From Methanocorpusculaceae archaeon UBA425 (GTDB lineage Archaea; Halobacteriota; Methanomicrobia; Methanomicrobiales; Methanocorpusculaceae): a stretch of DNA of 64,000 nt. This document shows positions 33,702 to 42,333 of the stretch, in pieces (position 1 is the first letter of the stretch; every line of letters begins with the position of its first letter). The DNA is taken from contig DAWV01000005.1 in NCBI GenBank assembly GCA_002506085.1, positions 74,885 through 138,884 on the forward strand. The letters run 5' to 3'. The notes under the pieces were generated by a model. That model saw only the letters and a list, made by a program, of their open reading frames with translations. It was not told the origin of the DNA and ran no database searches. The translations under genes were made by a program, and so were the position numbers.

Positions 33702-34550
33702 ATGGCACTCAAATCATTATCCGAAGCACTCGGTATGCTCATTAAGAAACCACTTGTATGGATGCCGGGTCTCTTCACAGCATTGGGCATCCTTCTCACA
33801 TATTATGTGTACACATTCTTTGGAATAGGCGTCGCATTTCCGGTCGGAGTTGCCATGATGGTTATCTTTCCGGCATTCCTTGCAGGTACCTACGGGATTA
33901 TCATCGGGAATAAATCAACGGCGGGTGACTTCCGAAAATATGCAATATACGGATACATCCGGTGCCTGATTCCAAACGTAATTATCTTTATGCTTGGATG
34001 GATTCTATCTAATGCACTGACCTATCTTCTTCTAACGATTGGGATATCAGCCGAAATGGCAATCTACTTCAGCTTCTTTGTGATAATCCCGCTCATCTTC
34101 TTCTGCTACTTTGCAGATATTACTGCAATAGTGAACAATCTCCCGGTATTCCGGGCAATAAAGGACAGTGCTGCCAGAGTTACATCCGGCTCAATATCCA
34201 GTACGGCATTTTATCTATTTAATGTGACAATCTTCTTTGCCATGTCATTTGTCTTCTCAGGTATCTGGTCTCTCATGGCATCTGATGCACTCTTACCCAT
34301 TCTTGAGATGAGCGAGGCTGAACTTCTCACACTTTCGGAAACGGAACTCCTTACTCTCTTTGCAGCACCGGAAATAATCTCGTCAGGGGTCATCTCCCTT
34401 GCAATCTGTGCATTCATATTTGTACCACTCTTCGTGTCATACAAAGCCTGTTTCTTCAAACGGCTTCTCGTGTATCAGCCTCCTCAGGGAGCACAGACAG
34501 AGCAGCAGGGCAGTTACGATGCGAGAGGTCGCTGGTATAAATATTCATAA
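33702..34550 (+). CDS. integral membrane protein
   Basis: 282 residues starting MALKSLSEALGMLIKKPLVW at ATG 33702, two bases after the preceding stop. About six hydrophobic segments are visible, for example FTALGILLTYYVYTFFGIGV and VIIFMLGWILSNALTYLLL. A charged loop (LLPILEMSEAELLTLSETEL) sits before the last segment, and the tail is polar (EQQGSYDARGRWYKYS). It resembles archaeal DUF-type membrane proteins. No transporter motif is visible. It is the last gene of the acyP set. Confidence 0.65.
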   Translation: MALKSLSEALGMLIKKPLVWMPGLFTALGILLTYYVYTFFGIGVAFPVGVAMMVIFPAFLAGTYGIIIGNKSTAGDFRKYAIYGYIRCLIPNVIIFMLGWILSNALTYLLLTIGISAEMAIYFSFFVIIPLIFFCYFADITAIVNNLPVFRAIKDSAARVTSGSISSTAFYLFNVTIFFAMSFVFSGIWSLMASDALLPILEMSEAELLTLSETELLTLFAAPEIISSGVISLAICAFIFVPLFVSYKACFFKRLLVYQPPQGAQTEQQGSYDARGRWYKYS

Positions 34551-34609
34551 TCATTTTTTTATGCGCGTTATTCCGAGATTAATGTCGGTATCCTATCAGA
34601 TTTTAGGGT

Positions 34610-34625
34610 TACATGCTAACATGTA
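34610..34625. repeat. inverted repeat upstream of gdhA
   Basis: TACATG and CATGTA form a perfect 6-bp inverted repeat around CTAA. A near copy lies upstream of purC at 54592-54607. Confidence 0.4.
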
Positions 34626-34732
34626 TCATGGAAAAACCTCGCTCAACGCCTGAAATAAAAATTCGGGCAATTATAATATATTTTTAGAAACCGCTCAAAA
34701 TTATCAGGTAGATTCCGATTGAACACGAGATG

Positions 34733-34740
34733 TTTTATAT
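34733..34740 (+). promoter_or_regulatory. TATA box of gdhA
   Basis: TTTTATAT predicts transcription from about 34765 and a leader of roughly 50 nt containing the repeat at 34776-34789. Confidence 0.4.
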
Positions 34741-34775
34741 TGGATAATCCCAACATTAATTGTCACAACGCAGTT

Positions 34776-34789
34776 GAACTCCATAGTTC
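34776..34789. promoter_or_regulatory. inverted repeat at the gdhA transcript start
   Basis: GAACT and AGTTC form a 5-bp inverted repeat around CCAT, just downstream of the predicted start. It is not the GGAA-N6-TTCC operator of methanogen NrpR. Confidence 0.3.
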
Positions 34790-34813
34790 CGTGCGATTGG
34801 CAGGAAACAAACC

Positions 34814-36064
34814 ATGTCGAAGGTAAACCCGTTTGAAATGGCCCAGCAACAGCTTATGGATTGCGCAAAAATCCTCAAGCTCGACCAGGGTGTTGTTGAT
34901 ATTCTCATGCAGCCGCAGAGACAGATTCAGGTATCAATTCCGGTGAAAATGGACAACGGGACCACTAAGGTTTTCCAGGGATTCCGTGTGCAGTACAACA
35001 ATGCACTTGGCCCATACAAAGGTGGAATCCGCTATCACCCGAATGAGACAATTGATACCGTCCGTGCGCTTTCAGCATGGATGACCTGGAAATGTGCAGT
35101 CCTGAACCTTCCGCTCGGCGGAGGAAAAGGCGGTATCATCTGCAACCCTAAGGAAATGTCCAAGGGCGAACTTGAACGTCTGAGTCGCAATTATATCCGT
35201 GCAATCTGGAAGAATATCGGTCCCGACACTGATGTGCCGGCACCGGATGTATACACTGACGGTCAGATTATGGCATGGATGATGGATGAGTATTCCGTCA
35301 TTCAGGGCAAGAACCAATTTGGTCTCCTGACAGGTAAACCGCTGATTATCGGCGGATCTCTCGGTCGTGGTGATTCAACTGCAAAAGGCGGTATGTACAC
35401 ACTCCGTGAAGCAGCAAAAGAGCTCAATATCGATCTGAAGAAGGCAAAAGTGGCTGTTCTCGGTTTCGGAAATGCAGGTTCCTTTGCAGCATCACTGATT
35501 GAGGAAATGTTCGGTGCAAAAGTTGTCGCAGTTACTGATTCAAAAGGCGGTATCTACGATGAGAAGGGTCTTGATATCAAGGCAGTCTTTGAGCACAAGA
35601 AGCAGACGAAATCCGTAGTCGGCTATAAGGGTCTTAAGAAGCTCACCAACGAGGAAACCCTGGCTCTTCCGGTTGATATTATTGTTGCAGCAGCACCTGA
35701 TGAGGGAGCAATCAACGAGATCGTCGCTCCGACAATTAAAGCAAAAGTCATCTGTGAACTGGCAAACGGTCCTACCACTCCGACTGCCGATGCAATTCTC
35801 TACAAAAACGGTGTTCACGTCATTCCCGATTTCCTGTGTAATGCAGGCGGTGTGACTGTTTCCTACTACGAGATGGTCCAGAATATGTATATGCACTACT
35901 GGACTCTCGACGATGTCTACGCAAAACTCGATGCAGCTATGACTAAGTCCTACCACGAAGTTCTGGCAGCCTCCAAAGCATACAAAGTCAACATGCGCCA
36001 GGCAGCATACGTTGTTGCAGTTTCCCGTGTAGTTGAAGCAATGAAGGTCCGCGGCTGGGTCTGA
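34814..36064 (+). CDS. gdhA: glutamate dehydrogenase
   Basis: 416 residues, Glu/Leu/Phe/Val dehydrogenase family. The substrate region GPYKGGIRYHP and LPLGGGKGGI carries the catalytic lysine neighbourhood, and the cofactor domain has VAVLGFGNAGSFAA. The enzyme interconverts 2-oxoglutarate plus ammonia with glutamate. The length is typical of the hexameric form. AGGAAAC before the ATG may act as a weak ribosome-binding site. A T-rich terminator follows. Confidence 0.95.
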   Translation: MSKVNPFEMAQQQLMDCAKILKLDQGVVDILMQPQRQIQVSIPVKMDNGTTKVFQGFRVQYNNALGPYKGGIRYHPNETIDTVRALSAWMTWKCAVLNLPLGGGKGGIICNPKEMSKGELERLSRNYIRAIWKNIGPDTDVPAPDVYTDGQIMAWMMDEYSVIQGKNQFGLLTGKPLIIGGSLGRGDSTAKGGMYTLREAAKELNIDLKKAKVAVLGFGNAGSFAASLIEEMFGAKVVAVTDSKGGIYDEKGLDIKAVFEHKKQTKSVVGYKGLKKLTNEETLALPVDIIVAAAPDEGAINEIVAPTIKAKVICELANGPTTPTADAILYKNGVHVIPDFLCNAGGVTVSYYEMVQNMYMHYWTLDDVYAKLDAAMTKSYHEVLAASKAYKVNMRQAAYVVAVSRVVEAMKVRGWV

Positions 36065-36094
36065 GACTCAAGCCCGCACATATTACCTTCACTA

Positions 36095-36109
36095 TTTTTT
36101 TATTATTTT
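36095..36109 (+). terminator. T-rich terminator of gdhA
   Basis: Six T (36095-36100) followed by more T-rich sequence, about 30 bases after the stop. Confidence 0.4.
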
Positions 36110-36233
36110 AATAATGTTCTTCGATGATTCGTGTATACGTAAACTACTCGCAAGGGATCTCTTCGGGTTTACATGACAGAGCGCGATAAACGCAAAAGAT
36201 TACCTGAAAGCACAAAAAATATGGATGGACCGA

Positions 36234-37115
36234 TTACTCCTTATGTACATTTATGAGTTCTTCGAGCATGGCATCAGGATGGGTTCTGAGATACGCTGCA
36301 ACTTCCGGGTGGTGGAGGAGGGTGCAGTTGGTACATGCCCATACTTTTCCGTTGCGGGATGAACTGTCAACCCATTCACCGAGTGATTCGTTCCGGCAGG
36401 GATAAAACGGGCAGTAACAGAAATCACACGACTGCCCGGGAAAATGACACGGGTAATATGGACAACCTTCTTGTTTCCATTCAAACCATCCGGTATTCCC
36501 ATATCTGGAGTAAATGAAATACGATGGAGCGGTCACAGGGATTGTGCCCTCATGACGTTTTATAGCCTCCATAACTCCGTGAAGAACTGCAGAATAAATA
36601 CGTTTGCCCGGCTCTGTGAACGTTCCCGCGTACGTGTGTACCACAGGTCCTTCAGATGCGGCAACAACTGCATCGGATGTTGTACCAGTGAAGTCTCTGC
36701 CTAAGAGTCGCAGGGCATGGGCTTTTGCCTCCGTTACGGTGATGATTGTTTCAAGAAGGGCAGCATCAGAAAATCCCTCGTCGGATGTTACGATAATGTT
36801 TATTGTATGAGGTTTGGTTGGGTCGGGATTCGGATTGGAGACACCGGCCGTCACAAATACGGTGATGTAATCATACTGAAGAATGCAGAGATCCTGCATC
36901 CAGACAGCGGTGAGAAGACCGAATGCATCATCTGCATAATTCGCTTTGGAAAGGAGCTCGCGTATGAAAAGAAGAGGGTTGTCGTGATTGAAGTCTTTCT
37001 CAACAGTGTGATTTAGAAGAGTAGAGACATGCCGGAGGCCTCCGTCAACTCCGGTACTGACTGCGTTGAGGTTCCCCCTGATGTACAGAGTATCTCTGTT
37101 GTAATGGTACCGCAT
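36234..37115 (-). CDS. cbiZ: adenosylcobinamide amidohydrolase with Cys-rich C-terminal domain
   Basis: 293 residues. The N-terminal two thirds match CbiZ: VTAGVSNPNPDP, INIIVTSDEGFSDAALLETI, TVTEAKAHALRLLGRDFTGT and TSDAVVAAS. CbiZ cleaves adenosylcobinamide to adenosylcobyric acid during cobinamide salvage. From about residue 215 a Cys-rich domain follows (CPYYPC, CDFCYCPFYPC, CTNC, LHHP), a likely metal-binding module that is also fused to CbiZ in other methanogens. Start ATG 37115 precedes the conserved N-terminus directly. Confidence 0.8.
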   Translation of the reverse strand: MRYHYNRDTLYIRGNLNAVSTGVDGGLRHVSTLLNHTVEKDFNHDNPLLFIRELLSKANYADDAFGLLTAVWMQDLCILQYDYITVFVTAGVSNPNPDPTKPHTINIIVTSDEGFSDAALLETIITVTEAKAHALRLLGRDFTGTTSDAVVAASEGPVVHTYAGTFTEPGKRIYSAVLHGVMEAIKRHEGTIPVTAPSYFIYSRYGNTGWFEWKQEGCPYYPCHFPGQSCDFCYCPFYPCRNESLGEWVDSSSRNGKVWACTNCTLLHHPEVAAYLRTHPDAMLEELINVHKE

Positions 37116-37794
37116 GGAATTATTCTTATTGTGGTTTGGCGGGAGGTATATTTTAGCGTGTCTGATGGATAGACCAAAAAAATATTTTCCAGAACCAGCA
37201 GTTCTGCATTATCGACCGACACGTCAGACCTTCCGATCATATGTACCGCCGCAATCGAAAACGACCCTGACTTCTCGGAGGGAGCGGCTCCTTCCACCTT
37301 TACATCAACGTCACCGCTCTGATGGGTATAGGCACGTCTTCTCTATATTCCCGCTGCCCATATTCATCATAATGATACTGACTGAGATGTTCCTGGGTCA
37401 TAGTTCCATTTTTCCAGGTTCGACCGGGTCTACGATTCGTTCAGTGGAGAGTAGCGATTATGTATCCGAAGAGGTTTCAGCAGGAGAAGATATCAGGTAT
37501 ATTGGGATAGTATTTTCTTCCAGGACATACTCATAATCCTAAACCATAGTTATCTCTAGATATAATTTCCTCAGAATGTATGTCTCATCTGTAGTCGGTT
37601 TCATACAGAATTCCCAAAACGATGAAAAAACAATATTTTCAAGTAAGATAGTTTAGTATCATTATCTGCCATAATTCACAGGATTTAGACCAATATCAGA
37701 ATATATAGGATATAACTTCCAGTATAGTCCTATTCATTACCCCACAACAAATAGACAGTCTATTATATGTCTTGAATCTTATGAAATAACTATT
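37116..37794. other. gap with possible decayed coding sequence
   Basis: About 680 bases between cbiZ and the first Cache gene. On the minus strand an ATG at 37401 opens a 33-codon frame (MTQEHLSQYHYDEYGQREYR...) that stops at 37300. A second frame without a start continues to about 37116 (SGDVDVKVEGAAPSEKSGSF...). Together they look like a frameshifted remnant. The right half is AT-rich and carries a TATA-like element near 37755-37765 for the Cache gene. Confidence 0.35.
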
Positions 37795-39501
37795 TTGAAT
37801 TCGAAGCACAGTATCAGAGCTCGAAAAATCTATCCAATAATCATTATTTGTCTGGTTTTGATATTGGCGTTCATTATTGTTGCAGGAATTGTAACTCATC
37901 CTGATGTAGTATCCGTATCCGACGAAAAATACGCTGGTATGCACGGTGCCCTCGACGAATTCACCCCAACAATCGAAGAGGACATGAACGAAATCTTCTC
38001 GCTCACGGAAGCAACTGCCCGAAATCTCAGCGGAGTATCTATGGGAGATTCCTCTGTGGAACTCGCTCTATTACAACTCCGTCGTGATATTCCTGCATCA
38101 TACGATACCTACATTGTTGATACAAACAACACCATACAGGCAATAACCGGCACCTCCGAAGAACAGAAATCCGTCGGGACGCAGTCATGCGCCAATATCA
38201 CCGAAGAAGATTTGAAATCCTCCAAAAATACCAGTATCGTCACGTCATTTTACACATGTAACGATGGAAAAAAAGGCATCATAGTAATTGCCCCGATTTA
38301 CGAAGCCAATGGAACATACACCGGAACAATCCGCGTATCTCTTGATACTGCGTATCTTTTCTCCGGAGCCGTTGACCAGCTCAGATCGGATTATGGATAC
38401 ACCATCTGGTCAATCCAGCAGGATGGTTGTCTGATTTATTATGAAGACACAGAATTATTAGGTAAAAACACTCTTAATAATGAGATATATACAGAAGAAT
38501 CCAGTTTTAATGTAGCTCAACTGGTTACTGAAAAACCGGAGGGGAATATATCATACGTGTTCTACAATGTCGGCTGGGTTGAGAAAGGTCTGATAAATGC
38601 AGTTTGGGATACCATTTCATTCCCGGACGGAACAGAATGGCGCATTGTTCTCACCGATGATATCAGTATAAATAATATAGATATAGATAATGAACATTCT
38701 TCCAGCCAGTTCACCACTTCAGAACTCAGGACATTTGTCGAGAAGGCATACGTCTATGCCCAGACCCATACAAAGGAGGAGGCACTAAAAGCATTCAATG
38801 ACCGGAATGGCGAGTTCATCAATGGGGAACTCTACATCTTTGCCTACGATATAAATGGAACTACACTCGCACTACCTTATCAGACCCAGCTAGTTGGGAT
38901 AAACCGTCTCCAGGCTGAGGATATTACGGGGGTGAAATTTGTTCAGCGTGAGATTGCCAGGACAGAACAGGGAGGCGGATATGTATACTGCCAGTATCCG
39001 AACCCCGCGAAAGGGTTTGCACGGGAGTTAAAGTTCGCGTATGTAATGCCAATTAATAATAACTGGTTTATCGGAGCAGGACTTTATATGGATAATACTT
39101 CGTTCGAACCCTGCGGGGATATGCGGAATAAAATGATATCCCAAGTAAGGAATTTCCAGTATCTGTCAAAGATTATGCCGGAAGATGAGTTAATCAGCAT
39201 GTTGAATAATCCGAACAGTTCCATTCAGGTTGATGGACTGTATCCATTTGCCAGCACATACAGCGGCACAATTCTTTCGTATGTCATGGACCCATCTGTT
39301 ATTGGAAATAATCATCTGGGATATGTGAACTCGTATGGTATGTCAATCGGGCGGGAGGCTATTCCTCTTGCACAATCCGGTGGCGGGTTGATTTACAGTC
39401 TCGTATGGGACCCTGAACTCGAAAGAGATGTCTATGTTCTGATTTATGTGGAACCGGTTACTGAAGATACCTACTATGGCAGTATGATTATTCTGGAGTG
39501 A
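37795..39501 (+). CDS. extracellular Cache-like sensor protein, copy 1
   Basis: 568 residues. The start is probably TTG 37795, since no ATG or GTG lies upstream in frame and the membrane segment (IYPIIIICLVLILAFIIVAG) begins at about residue 13. The rest is extracellular. A first Cache-like domain has VELALLQLRRDIPASYDTY and TIRVSLDTAYLF. A second sCache/Cache_2-like domain has FVEKAYVYAQTHTKEEALKA, GELYIFAYDINGTTLALP and FAYVMPINNNWFIGAG. A related third region follows. There is no cytoplasmic output domain. Ligand binding at the cell surface is inferred. Confidence 0.7.
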   Translation: MNSKHSIRARKIYPIIIICLVLILAFIIVAGIVTHPDVVSVSDEKYAGMHGALDEFTPTIEEDMNEIFSLTEATARNLSGVSMGDSSVELALLQLRRDIPASYDTYIVDTNNTIQAITGTSEEQKSVGTQSCANITEEDLKSSKNTSIVTSFYTCNDGKKGIIVIAPIYEANGTYTGTIRVSLDTAYLFSGAVDQLRSDYGYTIWSIQQDGCLIYYEDTELLGKNTLNNEIYTEESSFNVAQLVTEKPEGNISYVFYNVGWVEKGLINAVWDTISFPDGTEWRIVLTDDISINNIDIDNEHSSSQFTTSELRTFVEKAYVYAQTHTKEEALKAFNDRNGEFINGELYIFAYDINGTTLALPYQTQLVGINRLQAEDITGVKFVQREIARTEQGGGYVYCQYPNPAKGFARELKFAYVMPINNNWFIGAGLYMDNTSFEPCGDMRNKMISQVRNFQYLSKIMPEDELISMLNNPNSSIQVDGLYPFASTYSGTILSYVMDPSVIGNNHLGYVNSYGMSIGREAIPLAQSGGGLIYSLVWDPELERDVYVLIYVEPVTEDTYYGSMIILE

Positions 39502-39505
39502 GAAC

Positions 39506-39940
39506 ATGTCGATAAAATACAGACGGAAGCAAAGCCAGAGAGAAAAACGCCTCGTTATGACAATGTTCCTCGGATTGGCAATTATGGTTATCCTCTGTGT
39601 TTCTTTGTTTGCGGCATTTTTCGGAACAGAATACGTTATTGATAAGTCGCTTGAGGATCCTGATGTGCTGCTCAATGTGGCTGTAGTAGGTGATGATATC
39701 ATAGTGACAATTTATGAGGGGAGGAGAGTTGACGAATTGCTGACACTTTCTGTGGAGATTGAAGGTGTGACACTGCCGCATTCGATTGCGTCAAAGCCTG
39801 CTCCGGATAATGGTTCAGGAGAAGTGCTGTTCGTAGGAGCATGTGCAGGTATAACCGGAACCAGAGATGTTGCCGTACGGGGGACCTTTTCTAATGGAAG
39901 ATCACTGCTGCTCAAACTATATACGGTGAAATTCACCTGA
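39506..39940 (+). CDS. small single-pass membrane protein, partner of Cache copy 1
   Basis: 144 residues. A basic N-terminus (SIKYRRKQSQREKRL) is followed by one membrane segment (FLGLAIMVILCVSLFAAFF) and a beta-rich outer domain that starts with EYVIDKSLEDPDVLLN. It lies 4 bases after the Cache gene. The same gene pair is repeated at 40136-42253. The layout recalls archaeal pilin-like (DUF1628-type) proteins, but a pilin cleavage site is not clear. The function is unknown. Confidence 0.6.
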   Translation: MSIKYRRKQSQREKRLVMTMFLGLAIMVILCVSLFAAFFGTEYVIDKSLEDPDVLLNVAVVGDDIIVTIYEGRRVDELLTLSVEIEGVTLPHSIASKPAPDNGSGEVLFVGACAGITGTRDVAVRGTFSNGRSLLLKLYTVKFT

Positions 39941-40135
39941 ACCCGCATTTTGCCGGAATCCACACAAGTCTGTATTCAATAGTTACTTTTTTTCAGAACA
40001 TAGAAAGTCGGGTTAAGCTGTATTGTTCCACATGACTCAGGCGTTACTTCTTAGTTATAGGATTTAAAAGTGATTCCAATAATAACATATAATTAGTTTC
40101 CTCCCTTATTGTTCAATAAGTTACATGGGGAGACA

Positions 40136-41827
40136 ATGATTTGGAAACCATTATCATTTAGTATTTTCTGCATGACATTGCTCCTCATAATCGCTGCAGG
40201 ATGTATAGAGCCTCACGATAATTCCTCCACCCTAGAACCTGTTTCAGCCAATCACTGGCAGGATATGAATAATACTCTCCACACGTTTGTCAGCATTGTG
40301 GATCATGAAATGGATAATATCACAATCTCTGTGTGTAATGCCGCAAGGGAACTGGACGGTGTGCCAATTGATGATCCCTCGGTCAATCTAACCTTACTCA
40401 AACTTCGGCGTGATGTCCCGTTTTCATTCGATGTCTGCAGAGTTGACAAAAATAATACGCTCGTTGCCATTACGGGTGAACTCCAGAACCAGTGGATGGT
40501 CGGCACCTGCCAGATGACTCATCAGTATACTGAAGAAGATTTCAACACCACAAATAATGAATGTATAATTACCGAATTCTGCACCTTCCAAAGCGGTGAA
40601 AGAGGCGTTATGATTATAGCACCGGTCTATGATGTAGACGGAAACTATGATGGAACCCTTCGTCTCCAACTCGATGTGGAGTATTTGTTTGCGGGACTTG
40701 TGGAATATCTCAGGACCGAATATGGATACACCACCTGGGTTGTTGAGAAGAATGGTATGAAGATTTACGATGAGGACACCGTAGAGATTGGAATGAACCT
40801 TACAACTAATCATCTGTTCCAGACCAATTCTACAATGAGTATGGTAAGCAACGTTCTCAGGAATAAATCTGGGAATACCTCCTACATCTTCTACACAACC
40901 GGCTGGAGTGACCACACCCAGATCAACATTGTATGGGATACTGTATATCCCGGATATGGTGCTGAGTGGCGGATTATAGTATCCGATAATGTTGTCCAAT
41001 ATACTCCTGAAGATCGTCCTCAGATAACGTCAGAAGAACTGAAGAACTTCGTTCAGAAGGCGTATGCCTATGTTCAGAGAGTCGGAAAAGAGGAGGCTCT
41101 TGCCGAGTTCAATGACCCGAATGGTGATTTCATCAACGGGGAGCTGTATATATTTGCCTACGATATGAATGGGACTTTGTTGTCACTACCATATCAGCCG
41201 GACCTGGTCGGGACGAACCTCTGGTTTATGAAGGATATGAGCGGGGTTAATCCGGTTCAGCGGGCAATCGCCAGAGCAGAGCAGGGCGGAGGATATGTGT
41301 ATTATCTGTATCTGAACCCGTCTATGGATTATGTAAAAGAGTTTAAATTATCATATGTAATGGCAGTGGATAATGACTGGTTCATCGGCTCGGGAATATA
41401 TCTGCATGAGGTGCCGTTTTCCCATACATATAATCTTAACATAGAGAATGGAGGTAAACTTATCAGCCAGGTGAGAAATATGCAGTATCTCTCAAAGGTT
41501 GAGAACATATCCTCAGTAGTTGATATGGTTGAAGACCCGAAGAGTGCTGTGTATATTGAGGGCTTATATCCGTTTGTGCTTACAGAGAACGGGACAGTGC
41601 TCGCATATTCACGGAACCCGGCGATAGATGATACGAATCAACTGGGTAAGACGAATTCATATGGAATGTCGGGCGTTCGTGAAGTTATTTCCCTGGCGCA
41701 GGCAGGCGGAGGAATGATGTACAGTCTTGTGTGGGATTCAACTACACAACATGAAAATTATGTGCTGATTTATGTTGAACCGGGAGATAAATCAACATAT
41801 TTTGGTAGCATGCTGATTCTGGAGTAA
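40136..41827 (+). CDS. extracellular Cache-like lipoprotein, copy 2
   Basis: 563 residues from ATG 40136, preceded by GGGGAG. The TTG at 40109 is not needed. A lipoprotein signal (IFCMTLLLIIAAGC) places Cys at about residue 22. The outer part follows copy 1 closely in order: LLKLRRDVPFSFDVCRVDKN, GTLRLQLDVEYLFAG, FVQKAYAYVQRVGKEEALAE, GELYIFAYDMNGTLLSLP, SYVMAVDNDWFIGSG. Copy 1 is anchored by a helix and copy 2 by lipid. A surface ligand sensor is inferred. Confidence 0.7.
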   Translation: MIWKPLSFSIFCMTLLLIIAAGCIEPHDNSSTLEPVSANHWQDMNNTLHTFVSIVDHEMDNITISVCNAARELDGVPIDDPSVNLTLLKLRRDVPFSFDVCRVDKNNTLVAITGELQNQWMVGTCQMTHQYTEEDFNTTNNECIITEFCTFQSGERGVMIIAPVYDVDGNYDGTLRLQLDVEYLFAGLVEYLRTEYGYTTWVVEKNGMKIYDEDTVEIGMNLTTNHLFQTNSTMSMVSNVLRNKSGNTSYIFYTTGWSDHTQINIVWDTVYPGYGAEWRIIVSDNVVQYTPEDRPQITSEELKNFVQKAYAYVQRVGKEEALAEFNDPNGDFINGELYIFAYDMNGTLLSLPYQPDLVGTNLWFMKDMSGVNPVQRAIARAEQGGGYVYYLYLNPSMDYVKEFKLSYVMAVDNDWFIGSGIYLHEVPFSHTYNLNIENGGKLISQVRNMQYLSKVENISSVVDMVEDPKSAVYIEGLYPFVLTENGTVLAYSRNPAIDDTNQLGKTNSYGMSGVREVISLAQAGGGMMYSLVWDSTTQHENYVLIYVEPGDKSTYFGSMLILE

Positions 41828-41833
41828 GTAGAG

Positions 41834-42253
41834 ATGGTAATCAGGTATAAAAAAACAACCCAGAGGCAGAAACATTTTATTATGGCGATAATTCTTTCTA
41901 CAGCTGTAATAATTATTCTGGTTGGCGGGGTCTTTACGTCATTGTTCTTATCATCATATGTTATTGAAAAATCGCTTGAGGATCCGGATGTGCTGCTGCA
42001 TTTGAATATTGTGGGCGATGATATTGTTGTGGAGATATATGGAGGGAGGAGAGTTAATGAGCTTGTACTGCTTTCGATGCACATCGAGGGGCAGGAATCA
42101 CATGTGGTTATAGATGTGCCGCATGGAGCACGGGATGTTGTGTATTATCAGGCGGCAAGTGGTCTGACTGGGTCAAGGATGGTGGAGATGAGGGGTATAT
42201 TCTCGAATGGCGAGGACAAACTGCTGTCACTCATCACGCTGAAATTTACATAG
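41834..42253 (+). CDS. small single-pass membrane protein, partner of Cache copy 2
   Basis: 139 residues, paralogue of the gene at 39506. It shares the basic start (RYKKTTQRQKHFI), one membrane segment, and the strongly conserved YVIEKSLEDPDVLLHLNIVG and RRVNELVLLSMHIEG. It ends LITLKFT as the other copy ends LYTVKFT. It is 6 bases behind its Cache partner. The conservation of SLEDPDVLL just outside the membrane suggests an interaction site, which is an inference. Confidence 0.6.
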   Translation: MVIRYKKTTQRQKHFIMAIILSTAVIIILVGGVFTSLFLSSYVIEKSLEDPDVLLHLNIVGDDIVVEIYGGRRVNELVLLSMHIEGQESHVVIDVPHGARDVVYYQAASGLTGSRMVEMRGIFSNGEDKLLSLITLKFT

Positions 42254-42333
42254 ATATGCTGGCGACGATAGCCGGCGAATTGATTTTACTTTTTGGGGGA
42301 AAAAAGGTATTTGTGTAAATACGTTGAATCGGA

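Noticed and set aside
37114..37536. Plus-strand frame of 140 codons over the cbiZ upstream region
   Set aside because: Composition and residue content are unlike a protein, with no ribosome-binding site or family feature; it is antisense to the likely gene remnant.
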